NCBI GenBank assembly: GCA_910589045.1 | Contig: CAJUSH010000021.1 | Span: forward strand, 19,946 to 52,088 | Direction: 5' to 3' | DNA length: 32,143 nucleotides | DNA from: an uncultured Eubacterium sp. | Lineage (GTDB): Bacteria > Bacillota_A > Clostridia > Lachnospirales > Lachnospiraceae | Shown: positions 1-7,391 of the stretch, piece by piece | Layout of the letters: each line of letters begins with the position of its first letter | Position numbering within the stretch: position 1 is the first letter of the stretch | Notes under the pieces: generated by a model | What the model was told of the DNA's origin: nothing | Seen by the model: the letters and a program-made list of their open reading frames with translations, nothing else | The model's database searches: none | Program-made: the position numbers and the translations under genes

Positions 1-120
1 TGCCTTGGAGGGAGGAAGGCTAAAAATGCGAAGCATTTTTCTATCATGCCTTCCGACGACCTGCCCGTGAGGAGATGCGAGCGGGCATTGCCTTGGAGGG
101 AGGAAGGCTAAAAATGCGAA
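1..120. repeat. 32-bp direct repeat flanking a 56-bp palindromic segment
   Basis: Positions 1-32 and 89-120 are identical. Each copy carries a ribosome binding site (GGAGGGAGGAAGG), a TAA and an ATG, so the start region of the downstream permease is present twice. The intervening 33-88 holds inverted repeats. AAAAATGC/GCATTTTT pairs around GAA at about 22-40, GGAAGGC near 14-20 pairs with GCCTTCC at about 50-56, and TGCCCG near 62 pairs with CGGGCA near 82. Only the second copy opens the full permease frame; the ATG in the first copy (26) reaches a stop at 68-70. Both copies also encode the same short tail Pro-Trp-Arg-Glu-Glu-Gly-stop in another frame, which could be the C-terminus of an upstream gene. 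This looks like a small palindrome inserted at a gene junction with duplication of its flank. Confidence 0.75.
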
Positions 121-953
121 AACTATTATCTGTTCTTGTGCTTGCGGCCTTTGGCCTTTTGACCCTTGCACCGCTTTTCTTTCTGCTGTGCGGGAGCCTG
201 ATGGGAAACGGGGAACTGAACGAATATTTAGGTCCCTTTATCCTTCGGACGGAGGGCTTTGCCGGGTGGCGGCTGTTTCCGCTGTATCCGACCCTGCGGA
301 ATTTTGTGCGGCTTTTATTTGATTCGCCGGAATTTTTTCAGATGTTCTGGAATACGATGGCGATTACGGGCGGGATACTTGGCGGGCAGTTTTTATTCGG
401 ACTGCCTGCGGCGTGGGGACTGGCGCGTTATCCGGTTCCCGGCAGGCGTTTTTTTTACATGCTTTGCATCATACTTATGATGCTGCCGTTTCAGGCGACG
501 ATGCTATCCGAATATCTGGTGTTAAACAAGCTGAATCTGCTGGACTCCCTCTGGTCAATCATTCTGCCGGGTGTGTTTTCCACGTTTTCGGTGTTTCTGA
601 TGTACCGCTTTTTCTGCGGGATTCCCGAGGAGCTTATGGAGTCGGCGCGCATAGACGGCGCGGGGGAGCTTCAGATTTTTTTCCGGATCGGGATTCCGCT
701 TGGGGCGTCGGGCATTCTCTCTGCGCTGGTGCTGCAGTTTTTGGAATGCTTTAGCATGATCGAGCAGCCGCTTGTTTTTTTGAAAACGAAAAGCCGTCTG
801 CCCCTGGCGCTGTATCTGCCGCAGATCCAGGGGGACAGAATCGGGTTTGCCCTGTGCTGCTCCCTTGTGGCGCTGCTTCCGCCGCTTTTGGTGTTTGGTA
901 TGGGGCAGCAGTATCTGGAGCAGGGAATTATGGCGGGGGCGGTCAAGGAGTAA
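114..953 (+). CDS. Carbohydrate ABC transporter permease, MalG type
   Basis: This is an inner-membrane permease of the binding-protein-dependent sugar importer family (MalG/UgpE-like, BPD_transp_1). The 279-residue protein starts MRKLLSVLVLAA and has about six hydrophobic helices. The cytoplasmic EAA loop, which docks the ATPase, is clear in the second half of the protein: EELMESARIDGAGELQ, then IFFRIGIPL. The start at 114 is chosen because it follows GGAGGGAGGAAGG at a normal distance; an upstream in-frame ATG at 75 has no ribosome binding site and lies in the repeat. The partner MalF-type permease, binding protein and ATPase are not in the window and would be expected to the left. The downstream gene is an efflux-type adaptor, an unusual neighbour for a sugar importer. 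The substrate cannot be read from the sequence. Confidence 0.9.
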   Translation: MRKLLSVLVLAAFGLLTLAPLFFLLCGSLMGNGELNEYLGPFILRTEGFAGWRLFPLYPTLRNFVRLLFDSPEFFQMFWNTMAITGGILGGQFLFGLPAAWGLARYPVPGRRFFYMLCIILMMLPFQATMLSEYLVLNKLNLLDSLWSIILPGVFSTFSVFLMYRFFCGIPEELMESARIDGAGELQIFFRIGIPLGASGILSALVLQFLECFSMIEQPLVFLKTKSRLPLALYLPQIQGDRIGFALCCSLVALLPPLLVFGMGQQYLEQGIMAGAVKE

Positions 954-1049
954 ATGTATGGCTGACTGCGCCGCCGTTTTTAAAACGGCCTTTGTTTCAG
1001 AATCAGCTGCCTGTTTGCGGCTGGTTATTTAAGATTAGGAGGAAAAAAC

Positions 1050-2858
1050 GTGGGAAAGCTGGGAAAAGCATTTTTGTTTCTGCTTACGGTGATGCTGCTT
1101 TTGACTGCGCTCTCGCGGACGGCGTCATCCCTTACGGTTGCGCAGGTGCGTGTGGAGCGGCCCCAGGCGCGCCGGATCGTGCATACGGTAAACGGGGATG
1201 GTATCGTTGAAAAGCTTGAAGAGCGGCCGGTCTATGCGGCGGCGGGCGTTCTCGTGGAACAGGTCAGAGTGAAGGAGGGCCAGATGGTAGAAAAGGGCGA
1301 CGTTTTAGCACTTCTTGACATGGACAGTATCGATGAAACGATCAAAAGCGTTTCGGATGAGATCGAGGAGCTGCGCCTGTTAAATCAGGCAATTGCCGCC
1401 AGGCAGCAGAAGGATGCTGCGGACCGCAGCAAGGCCAGGAGCCGGGCACAGGAGGATTATGATCAGGCGATAGCCGACGGCGAGGTGAACGAAAAAGAGG
1501 CGGATGAGCAGGTGGAGAATGCGAAGCAGAAGCTTAAGGACGCGAAGGAGCAGGCGAAAAAGCAGGCAGATGAGGCGTACGAGCAGAAGTCGCAGGAGCT
1601 GTCCGCGGCGGCGGAAGCCGCCGGGAAGGAATATGACGCGGCTGTCCTTCAGGAGCAAAATGCCGTTCTTCTTGCAAAGCGCGCACTGGAGGATGCGAAA
1701 AAGGAGCCGGCGGAAAGCTATGACATCGAGCGCGTGCAGATGGAGATCAGCCAGAAGCAGCGCAGGATCAACCAGCTGTACCGGGATATGTGGACGAGCG
1801 AGGAAAGCATGACCAGCATCAACGACCAGATCGTGTCGCTCCAGGCCGAGATCGCGGCCCTGCAGCTCCAGCTGAAGGAGCTGGCAAATGCTGCTGAAAA
1901 TGAGAAAAAGGAGCGGGAGCAGACCATTGCCCGCGCTCAGGAGGACTATGATAATACGGTGGCTGCTTACGGGACGCTCGTAGATGAAGCAAAGAAGAAA
2001 TGGGATGATGCCAGGCTAAAGCTGGATGAGTTTCTGGAGTGTGCAGGGGAGGATATGCAGGAGGACGCGTCCGTGAAGGCGGCAAGGGAGGCGCTTAATG
2101 ACGCAAAGCAGCAGAGAGACCGGCAGGCACGTCAGCAGGAGGAGCAGGAGCGCATGGCACAGCGCGCGTTGGAGGACGCGTCAGAGTCAGGTGCGGCGGA
2201 TAATTCGGCCGTTATCAATCAGCTTGCGATTGCACAGAAAAACCGGCAGCTTGACCTGCTTGAGAAGGTGAAGGCAGACGGCGGGGCGGTCACCTCGGAG
2301 GTGGCGGGAACGATCACGCTGGTGCAGCTTTCGGCAGGCCAGTACGCGCCCGATACGGCGGCGTTCCTCATGTCCGATGCCTCCGGCGGCATGAGCTTTG
2401 AAACCCAGGTCAGCAGGGAGGACAGCGCATATGTGATGGCGGGGGATACGGTTTCCCTGAAAAGCGCGGGCGGAGTCTGGGAGGAGCTCTCCGTTCTGTC
2501 GGTGGAGACGAATGAGGATGAGACGGCAAAGGTCACGGTCTATGTACCGAAGGATACGCTTGCGCTGGGGGCATATGCAAGCATGGAGCTGACAAAGCAG
2601 TCCGATGAGTACGGCATTACCGTGCCGGTCAGTGCGGTCCACACGGAAAACGGGCGTCATTTTGTGTACGTGATGGAGCCGGAGGAGTCGGTGCTGGGCG
2701 GCAGCTATGCGGCGCTTCGCATGGAGGTGAAGGTGGCGGAGAAGAACGGCATGTATGCGGCGATCACCGAGAGCAGCCTGACGCCGGAGAGCCAGATTAT
2801 CGTAGATTCCGATCATATGATCTCAGCGGGCGAGACGGTTCGCCTGCAGGAAGAATGA
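1050..2858 (+). CDS. HlyD/MacA-type membrane-fusion protein with a very long coiled coil
   Basis: This is a predicted membrane-anchored periplasmic-adaptor-like protein of 602 residues. It starts at GTG 1050 behind AGGAGG at 1037-1042. Domain order: an N-terminal membrane anchor at about residues 6-24; the first half of a split biotinyl-lipoyl domain at about 50-90 (GVLVEQVRVKEGQMVEKGD); a highly charged Glu/Lys/Gln/Ala-rich coiled coil at about 92-410; the second lipoyl half at about 421-453 (SEVAGTITLVQLSAGQY); then beta-barrel and membrane-proximal segments up to residue 602. The order matches the membrane-fusion protein family, but a hairpin of about 300 residues is long. The next gene overlaps by 4 bp (ATGA), so the two are translationally coupled. 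In Gram-positives such adaptors usually work with MacB-type ABC exporters, and the next gene product resembles part of MacB. Confidence 0.85.
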   Translation: MGKLGKAFLFLLTVMLLLTALSRTASSLTVAQVRVERPQARRIVHTVNGDGIVEKLEERPVYAAAGVLVEQVRVKEGQMVEKGDVLALLDMDSIDETIKSVSDEIEELRLLNQAIAARQQKDAADRSKARSRAQEDYDQAIADGEVNEKEADEQVENAKQKLKDAKEQAKKQADEAYEQKSQELSAAAEAAGKEYDAAVLQEQNAVLLAKRALEDAKKEPAESYDIERVQMEISQKQRRINQLYRDMWTSEESMTSINDQIVSLQAEIAALQLQLKELANAAENEKKEREQTIARAQEDYDNTVAAYGTLVDEAKKKWDDARLKLDEFLECAGEDMQEDASVKAAREALNDAKQQRDRQARQQEEQERMAQRALEDASESGAADNSAVINQLAIAQKNRQLDLLEKVKADGGAVTSEVAGTITLVQLSAGQYAPDTAAFLMSDASGGMSFETQVSREDSAYVMAGDTVSLKSAGGVWEELSVLSVETNEDETAKVTVYVPKDTLALGAYASMELTKQSDEYGITVPVSAVHTENGRHFVYVMEPEESVLGGSYAALRMEVKVAEKNGMYAAITESSLTPESQIIVDSDHMISAGETVRLQEE

Positions 2859-3739
2859 AGCGCGCGGGCTGCCTGCTGCTTGCCCTTGCCCTGCTCTTTA
2901 CGGCATCAGGCTTTGCCCTTGGGGCGGACAGGGCAGGCGCGGGTGCGGACTGTGTGGGCGGCGGCGTGACGCTTTATCTGGAGACGCCGCTGTCTGCCGG
3001 GGCTGCGCAGGCGCTTTTGGAACAGGAAAGCACGCAGGATGAAGAAATGACGTTTACGGTGTGGGGTGAGCTGGCAGAGCAGCTTGTATCGGACCCTGAT
3101 CTGGGGCAGCGCGTGAAGGCAGATGTTTTGATCCTGCTTGGAGCATGCGAGGGGGTTTTGCACCAGGGAAATGCGTTGTCAGCGGGCGATACGGAGGGCT
3201 GCCTGCTGGGGGAGGAGACGGCCTGGGAGCTGTTTGGCAGTACCGGGGTCGTCGGGGATACGGTGCGCATCGGGGATGAAACCCGCACCATCCGCGGCAT
3301 TGTGCACCGGCCGGACAGGGGTGTGGTCATCACCGGGAGCCTGGAGGGGATCGTGGAGGATGCGCAGGAGACCGCCTGCTATGACCGGATCACGCTGTCG
3401 TCGGAGCAGCCGGCGGACGGCGATTCCTTTTTCATGCAAAACGGGCTGGAGGGGGAGGTGCTGCGCCTTGATTATCTGCGGAGTCTGTCATGGCTTTTGG
3501 AGCTGATCCCCGGAAAGTGGTCGGATTTTTCAGGCTGGAAGGAGAACTGGAAGGATAAGCAGCAGGATTTCGAACTGATTATGCAAGTGCATAAAAACAG
3601 CTGTGAGCTGTACTATGAGAAGCAGTGCCTGGTGCTGATCTGGAATCGGGCGATGCAGGTAGTCTGTGTCTGTCTGGCGGCCGTGTATTTGTTTCGGGCA
3701 TGTGACGGCATATTCAGCTTCCGCTGGAGCAGAAGATGA
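2855..3739 (+). CDS. Single-pass protein resembling the MacB periplasmic core domain
   Basis: The 294-residue protein has a signal peptide or N-terminal anchor (residues 1-22), an extracytoplasmic body, and one C-terminal hydrophobic helix at about 257-281 followed by a basic end (RWSRR). Residues 116-150 (LLGEETAWELFGSTGVVGD, then VRIGDETRTIRGIV) closely match the conserved pattern of the MacB_PCD domain found between helices 1 and 2 of MacB/FtsX-family permeases. The usual block of three C-terminal FtsX helices is missing, so this is either a stand-alone extracytoplasmic domain or a reduced permease. The start overlaps the adaptor stop by 4 bp, implying coupled synthesis and probably a shared complex. 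The MacB_PCD assignment is from motif recognition and has not been searched. No ATP-binding domain is present. Confidence 0.6.
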   Translation: MKRAGCLLLALALLFTASGFALGADRAGAGADCVGGGVTLYLETPLSAGAAQALLEQESTQDEEMTFTVWGELAEQLVSDPDLGQRVKADVLILLGACEGVLHQGNALSAGDTEGCLLGEETAWELFGSTGVVGDTVRIGDETRTIRGIVHRPDRGVVITGSLEGIVEDAQETACYDRITLSSEQPADGDSFFMQNGLEGEVLRLDYLRSLSWLLELIPGKWSDFSGWKENWKDKQQDFELIMQVHKNSCELYYEKQCLVLIWNRAMQVVCVCLAAVYLFRACDGIFSFRWSRR

Positions 3740-3796
3740 CAGTAAATAAGGAAAGCGGGCAAATCATTTTTGATTGATGAAGGAACGGTTCATGCA

Positions 3797-4744
3797 TTAT
3801 GCCCTGGCATACTGCGCCAGCAGCTGCTCAATCTGCAGATTCAGGTTTTCGGGCATTCCGGAAAAATTATCGTCCCGCAATCTGACCCACATATCCAGAT
3901 AATGGTAGTTTGAGGCATATTTTTTCGTTTTTTCCGGCTGCTTTTTTGCAGCCTTGATTTTTATCTGGACTCTTTTTTGTTCAAAGAGGGGGATCAGCAC
4001 ATAGTACAGGCGGTCGTCCAAAAAGGAGAGGTAGCCCAGCTCCCGGCCGGCCTGGTTTTTGAGGTAGAGTCTGTGCTGTCTGATTCCGGAGGGGCAGAGT
4101 GCTTCACCTGCCTTTAAGCTTACGGCTCGCCCCGCTTCCAGCATGGACGAAATGTAAAAAATCCGGCCGCCCTCCCGGTGGGGCGGCTTTTCTTCCGCAA
4201 GCGCTTCTAACAGGGCGGCTGCATCGATAAACTGCTGTGCCAGCAGATACGAAAGCTCCGCCTGCGCCCGATGACGGATGGCAGGGGCATCCGCACGGCC
4301 AAGGGAAGCATCGGTTTGATCCAGCAGCTGTTTACTGCAATTGTAAATACTCAGGAGAAACAGGGAAAAATCCTCGTCGGTGGTCCACAGGTATTTTCCG
4401 GCGGCGATACGGAAATTTCCGATCACCGTGCCGTCGCAATCCTGCGCATAGTGGAGGATTTCACGCTCCGCGTAGGCGTTTGCATTGACCGGTGCGTTCC
4501 ACGCCCGGGGGGTTTTGTCTTTTGCCGCAGGCGCCTGCTTGACGGAAATCGGTTTGCTTTTTAAAACATCGTAGGCGCGGTTGATCTCCTGCGCCGTATA
4601 GCTGCAGGCTTTCGCAGAGGAGGCCTGGGCATCCGGGTGGACCAGCAGCATGAGCCGGCGGTATCGTTTTTTAATTTCCTGTGCGCTCGCCTGCGGCGGC
4701 AGGCCAAGGATTTTGTATGCGTCTTTTTTTGTCATGGCGGCCAT
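3797..4744 (-). CDS. J-domain (DnaJ-like) protein with an uncharacterised C-terminal region
   Basis: The N-terminal 70 residues are a canonical J domain: DAYKILGLPPQASAQEIKK, helix II with RYRRLMLLV, then the HPD tripeptide at residues 36-38, which is needed to stimulate Hsp70 (DnaK) ATPase. The Gly/Phe region, zinc finger and substrate-binding domains of true DnaJ are absent. Residues from about 100 to 315 form a mixed alpha/beta region that I do not recognise. It is therefore a class C co-chaperone, probably cytoplasmic. Two starts are possible: ATG 4744 is 3 nt from GGAGG, and ATG 4735 (MTKKDAYK) is 12 nt away. Neither spacing is ideal. The gene is transcribed divergently from ylxM-ffh, with its own good promoter at 4772-4800. 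Its client is unknown. Confidence 0.85.
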   Translation of the reverse strand: MAAMTKKDAYKILGLPPQASAQEIKKRYRRLMLLVHPDAQASSAKACSYTAQEINRAYDVLKSKPISVKQAPAAKDKTPRAWNAPVNANAYAEREILHYAQDCDGTVIGNFRIAAGKYLWTTDEDFSLFLLSIYNCSKQLLDQTDASLGRADAPAIRHRAQAELSYLLAQQFIDAAALLEALAEEKPPHREGGRIFYISSMLEAGRAVSLKAGEALCPSGIRQHRLYLKNQAGRELGYLSFLDDRLYYVLIPLFEQKRVQIKIKAAKKQPEKTKKYASNYHYLDMWVRLRDDNFSGMPENLNLQIEQLLAQYARA

Positions 4745-4771
4745 GGTCCTCCGTTGGTTTTCTCAAAGCAT

Positions 4772-4800
4772 ATTGTACACAAAGGAGAGATAGATGGCAA
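4772..4800 (-). promoter_or_regulatory. Promoter for the J-domain gene
   Basis: Read on the minus strand: TTGCCA (-35, 4795-4800), a 17-nt spacer, then TACAAT (-10, 4772-4777). It is 28 bp upstream of the J-domain start and back to back with the ylxM-ffh promoter. Confidence 0.65.
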
Positions 4801-4810
4801 GAAAAAATAC

Positions 4811-4839
4811 TTGACACCCTGCCGCTCTTATAGTATGAT
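4811..4839 (+). promoter_or_regulatory. Promoter for the ylxM-ffh-rpsP-khpA operon
   Basis: TTGACA (4811-4816), a 17-nt spacer and TATGAT (4834-4839) make a near-consensus housekeeping promoter. Transcription should begin near 4846. This excludes the upstream TTG at 4854 as a sensible ylxM start and supports ATG 4893. The -35 hexamers of the two divergent promoters are only 10 bp apart, so polymerase binding at one may affect the other. Confidence 0.8.
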
Positions 4840-4892
4840 AGCAAAGGTTCAGCTTGACGGGAGCGTCGGCTTCGGGAAAAGGTGTGATTCTT

Positions 4893-5255
4893 ATGGCAGA
4901 AGAACTGGATATGGAAGCAAAGATACGGCAGGCCTATCTGTATGATTTTTACGGGGAACTGCTAAACGAGCACCAGCGGGTTGTTTTTGAGGATTTTGTG
5001 TTTCACGACCTGTCCCTGGGGGAGATCGCCGGGGAGCGGGGCATTTCCAGACAGGCAGTGCATGATCTGGTGAAGCGCTCGACAAATAAGCTGGAGGGCT
5101 ACGAGAACAAGCTGCATCTCATGGCGCGTTTCTTAAAGCTTCGCCGGAAGGCGGAGCGTATCCGGACATGTGCGGAGGCCTGTGAGGTGAGCCAAGAGGG
5201 ACATTTATTAGAAGAGATCAGGCGGATTTCCGGTGAGATTGTGGAAGATTTATAG
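4893..5255 (+). CDS. ylxM: YlxM/p13-family DNA-binding protein (UPF0122)
   Basis: A 120-residue helix-turn-helix protein of the YlxM family, which sits next to ffh in most Firmicutes and is thought to modulate signal recognition particle function. Visible features are the YDFYGELLNEHQRVVFEDF helix, then LSLGEIAGERGISRQAVHD, a sigma-70 region 4-like helix-turn-helix, and a charged C-terminal helix (RRKAERI). ATG 4893 (MAEELDME) is chosen because it lies about 47 nt after the predicted transcription start and has AAAGGTG 8 nt upstream. Its position 66 bp before ffh on the same transcript agrees with the family. DNA binding is inferred from the fold; I see no target site. Confidence 0.9.
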   Translation: MAEELDMEAKIRQAYLYDFYGELLNEHQRVVFEDFVFHDLSLGEIAGERGISRQAVHDLVKRSTNKLEGYENKLHLMARFLKLRRKAERIRTCAEACEVSQEGHLLEEIRRISGEIVEDL

Positions 5256-5321
5256 TTACTGCTTATAACAAAGCCGCGCACATGCTGCGGTCAGAAAAGA
5301 GCGGACACGAGGATTTGTAGA

Positions 5322-6671
5322 ATGGCATTTGACGGTTTATCAGAAAAGCTTCAAAACGTATTTAAAAGTCTGCGCAGTAAGGGCCGGCTGAGCGAGGAGG
5401 ACGTAAAGACCGCCTTGAAGGAAGTCAAAATGGCGCTGCTTGAGGCGGACGTGAATTTCAAAGTGGTGAAGCAGTTCACAAAGACCGTGCAGGAGCGGGC
5501 GATCGGTTCTGATGTTATGAACGGCTTAAATCCCGGGCAGATGGTCATCAAGATCGTAAACGAGGAGATGACCGCGCTCATGGGCTCCGAGACCGTAGAG
5601 ATCGCACTTCGTCCCGGTAAGGCGACGACGGTTATCATGATGGCGGGGCTGCAGGGTGCAGGTAAGACGACGACTACCGCCAAGCTCGCGGGCAAGTTCA
5701 AGCAAAAGGGCAAAAAGCCCCTGCTCGTGGCGTGTGACGTATACCGTCCGGCGGCGATTGAACAGCTTCGGATCAACGGTGAGAAGCAGGGCGTCGAGGT
5801 GTTTTCCATGGGGGACAAAAATTCTCCGGTGGATATCGCGAAGGCGGCGATGGAGCATGCCGACAAAAACGGCTTTAACATTGTTATTTTAGATACCGCA
5901 GGGCGTCTGCATGTGGATGAAGAGATGATGGCGGAGCTGGTATCCATCAAGGAAAAGGTGGATGTGGCGCAGACTATTCTCGTGGTCGATGCCATGACCG
6001 GACAGGACGCGGTGAACGTGGCAAAGACCTTTGACGAGACCATCGGTATCGACGGCGTTGTCCTGACAAAGCTCGACGGCGATACGAGAGGCGGCGCGGC
6101 ACTTTCCATCCGGGCGGTGACGGGCAAGCCGATTTTGTATGTGGGCATGGGCGAGAAGCTCTCCGATTTGGAGCAGTTTTATCCTGACCGCATGGTCTCC
6201 CGGATTCTTGGCATGGGCGATGTGCTCACATTGATTGAAAAGGCGGAGGCACAGCTTGACGCGGACAAGGCAAAGGAGATGGAGCAGCGCTTAAAAAAGG
6301 CGGAGTTTTCCTTTGACGATTATTTGGAGTCCATGAGCCAGATGAAAAAGATGGGCGGCCTTAGCAGTGTGCTCGGCATGATGCCGGGTATGGGCGGCGC
6401 GCAGATGGCGGAGCTTGAAAATGCCATGGATGAAAAGAAGATGGCGCGCATAGAGGCGATTATTTATTCGATGACACCGAAGGAGCGTGCAAACCCGAAT
6501 TTACTCAACCCCAGCCGGAAGCGGCGTATCGCAGACGGTGCGGGCGTGGATATCTCGGAGGTCAACCGTCTGGTGAAGCAGTTTGAGCAGGCGCGCAGGA
6601 TGATGAAGCAGATTCCGGGTATGATGAAGGGAAGAGGCGGTAAAATGGGAAGATTTCGGTTACCATTTTAA
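5322..6671 (+). CDS. ffh: Signal recognition particle protein Ffh (SRP54)
   Basis: This GTPase subunit of the signal recognition particle binds signal peptides of nascent membrane and secreted proteins and delivers ribosomes to FtsY at the membrane. At 449 residues it has the normal length. The N domain spans about 1-90. The G domain has P-loop GLQGAGKTTTT (109-119), DTAGRLHVDEE (191-201) and TKLDGDTRGG (249-258). The methionine-rich M domain from about 300 includes MGGLSSVLGMMPGMGG and the RNA-binding helix (MTPKERANP to SRKRRIADG). The C-terminus MMKGRGGKMGRFRLPF is typical. A weak ribosome binding site (GAGGAT) precedes ATG 5322. It is co-transcribed with ylxM and followed 66 bp later by rpsP. 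The 4.5S/6S RNA gene is not in the window. Confidence 0.98.
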   Translation: MAFDGLSEKLQNVFKSLRSKGRLSEEDVKTALKEVKMALLEADVNFKVVKQFTKTVQERAIGSDVMNGLNPGQMVIKIVNEEMTALMGSETVEIALRPGKATTVIMMAGLQGAGKTTTTAKLAGKFKQKGKKPLLVACDVYRPAAIEQLRINGEKQGVEVFSMGDKNSPVDIAKAAMEHADKNGFNIVILDTAGRLHVDEEMMAELVSIKEKVDVAQTILVVDAMTGQDAVNVAKTFDETIGIDGVVLTKLDGDTRGGAALSIRAVTGKPILYVGMGEKLSDLEQFYPDRMVSRILGMGDVLTLIEKAEAQLDADKAKEMEQRLKKAEFSFDDYLESMSQMKKMGGLSSVLGMMPGMGGAQMAELENAMDEKKMARIEAIIYSMTPKERANPNLLNPSRKRRIADGAGVDISEVNRLVKQFEQARRMMKQIPGMMKGRGGKMGRFRLPF

Positions 6672-6737
6672 CCATATATGGCTGTCCGAAGCCAGACTTT
6701 GGACAGAGCGAATAAAAAAATTAAGGAGGTGAAGCAA

Positions 6738-6983
6738 ATGGCAGTAAAGATCAGATTAAAGAGATTAGGACAGAAAAAGGCACCTTTCTATAGAATCGTT
6801 GTTGCGGATTCCAGAACGGCCCGCAATGGTCAGAGCATCGAAGAGATCGGAACCTATGATCCCACCAAGGACCCCAGCGAGTATCATGTAGATGCCGAGG
6901 CTGCTAAGAAATGGCTGGCAAACGGAGCGCAGCCTACCGAGACGGTTGCAAAGATTTTTAAGTTAGCCGGTATCGAGAAATAA
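6738..6983 (+). CDS. rpsP: 30S ribosomal protein S16
   Basis: The 81-residue S16 protein binds 16S rRNA and is needed for assembly of the 30S body. The whole length matches the family: MAVKIRLKRLGQKKAPFYR, then VVADSRTARNGQSIEEIGTY and the C-terminal QPTETVAKIFKLAGI. ATG 6738 is preceded by a near-perfect AAGGAGGTGA at 6723-6732. The longer in-frame extension back to 6678 has no ribosome binding site and no family counterpart. It lies between ffh and khpA, the usual Firmicutes order. Confidence 0.98.
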   Translation: MAVKIRLKRLGQKKAPFYRIVVADSRTARNGQSIEEIGTYDPTKDPSEYHVDAEAAKKWLANGAQPTETVAKIFKLAGIEK

Positions 6984-6996
6984 GTGAGGTAGACCA

Positions 6997-7227
6997 ATGA
7001 AGGAATTAGTGGAAGTAATTGCAAAAGCCTTGGTCGATTACCCGGATGAGGTCGTAGTCACTGAGACAGAAACCGATAAATCCATCGTTGTGGAGCTTCG
7101 CGTTGCACAGTCTGATATGGGTAAGGTAATTGGTAAGCAGGGCCGCATTGCGAAGGCAATCCGTTCTGTTGTGAAAGCGGCAGCCTCAAAAAGTGAAAAG
7201 AAGGTTATTGTAGATATTATGCAGTAG
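6997..7227 (+). CDS. khpA: KH-domain RNA-binding protein KhpA (YlqC)
   Basis: A 76-residue single KH-domain protein. The GxxG RNA-gripping loop is in MGKVIGKQGRIAKAIRS (IGKQGR), followed by helix residues VVKAAASKSEKK. In Firmicutes KhpA pairs with KhpB (Jag/EloR) and affects cell elongation and division as an RNA chaperone. The start is 13 bp after the rpsP stop, with GAGGT upstream. A strong terminator follows immediately, so this is the last gene of the first transcript segment. KhpB is not in the window. Confidence 0.95.
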   Translation: MKELVEVIAKALVDYPDEVVVTETETDKSIVVELRVAQSDMGKVIGKQGRIAKAIRSVVKAAASKSEKKVIVDIMQ

Positions 7228-7233
7228 CCAGGG

Positions 7234-7266
7234 GACGCATACTTGGATGAGTATGCGTCGTTTTTC
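7234..7266 (+). terminator. Rho-independent terminator after khpA
   Basis: A perfect 10-bp stem, GACGCATACT (7234-7243) with AGTATGCGTC (7250-7259), has a 6-nt loop and is followed by GTTTTTC. It begins 7 bp after the khpA stop. It separates rpsP/khpA from rimM/trmD, so the second pair must rely on read-through or on a weak promoter I could not identify in 7267-7391. Confidence 0.9.
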
Positions 7267-7391
7267 ATCCTATAGAAAATTTCGCCGGATTTCCCAAAAG
7301 GATGAAAAATAAGGATCGCGCTGCGGCGGAAAGAAAATAACGGGCGCACTGCGGTCAGGCAGGAATGAGAATATTATGGAAGGAAATCAAA

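Noticed and set aside
4854..4892. N-terminal extension of YlxM from TTG 4854
   Set aside because: It lies only about 8 nt after the predicted transcription start, lacks a ribosome binding site, and has no family counterpart.
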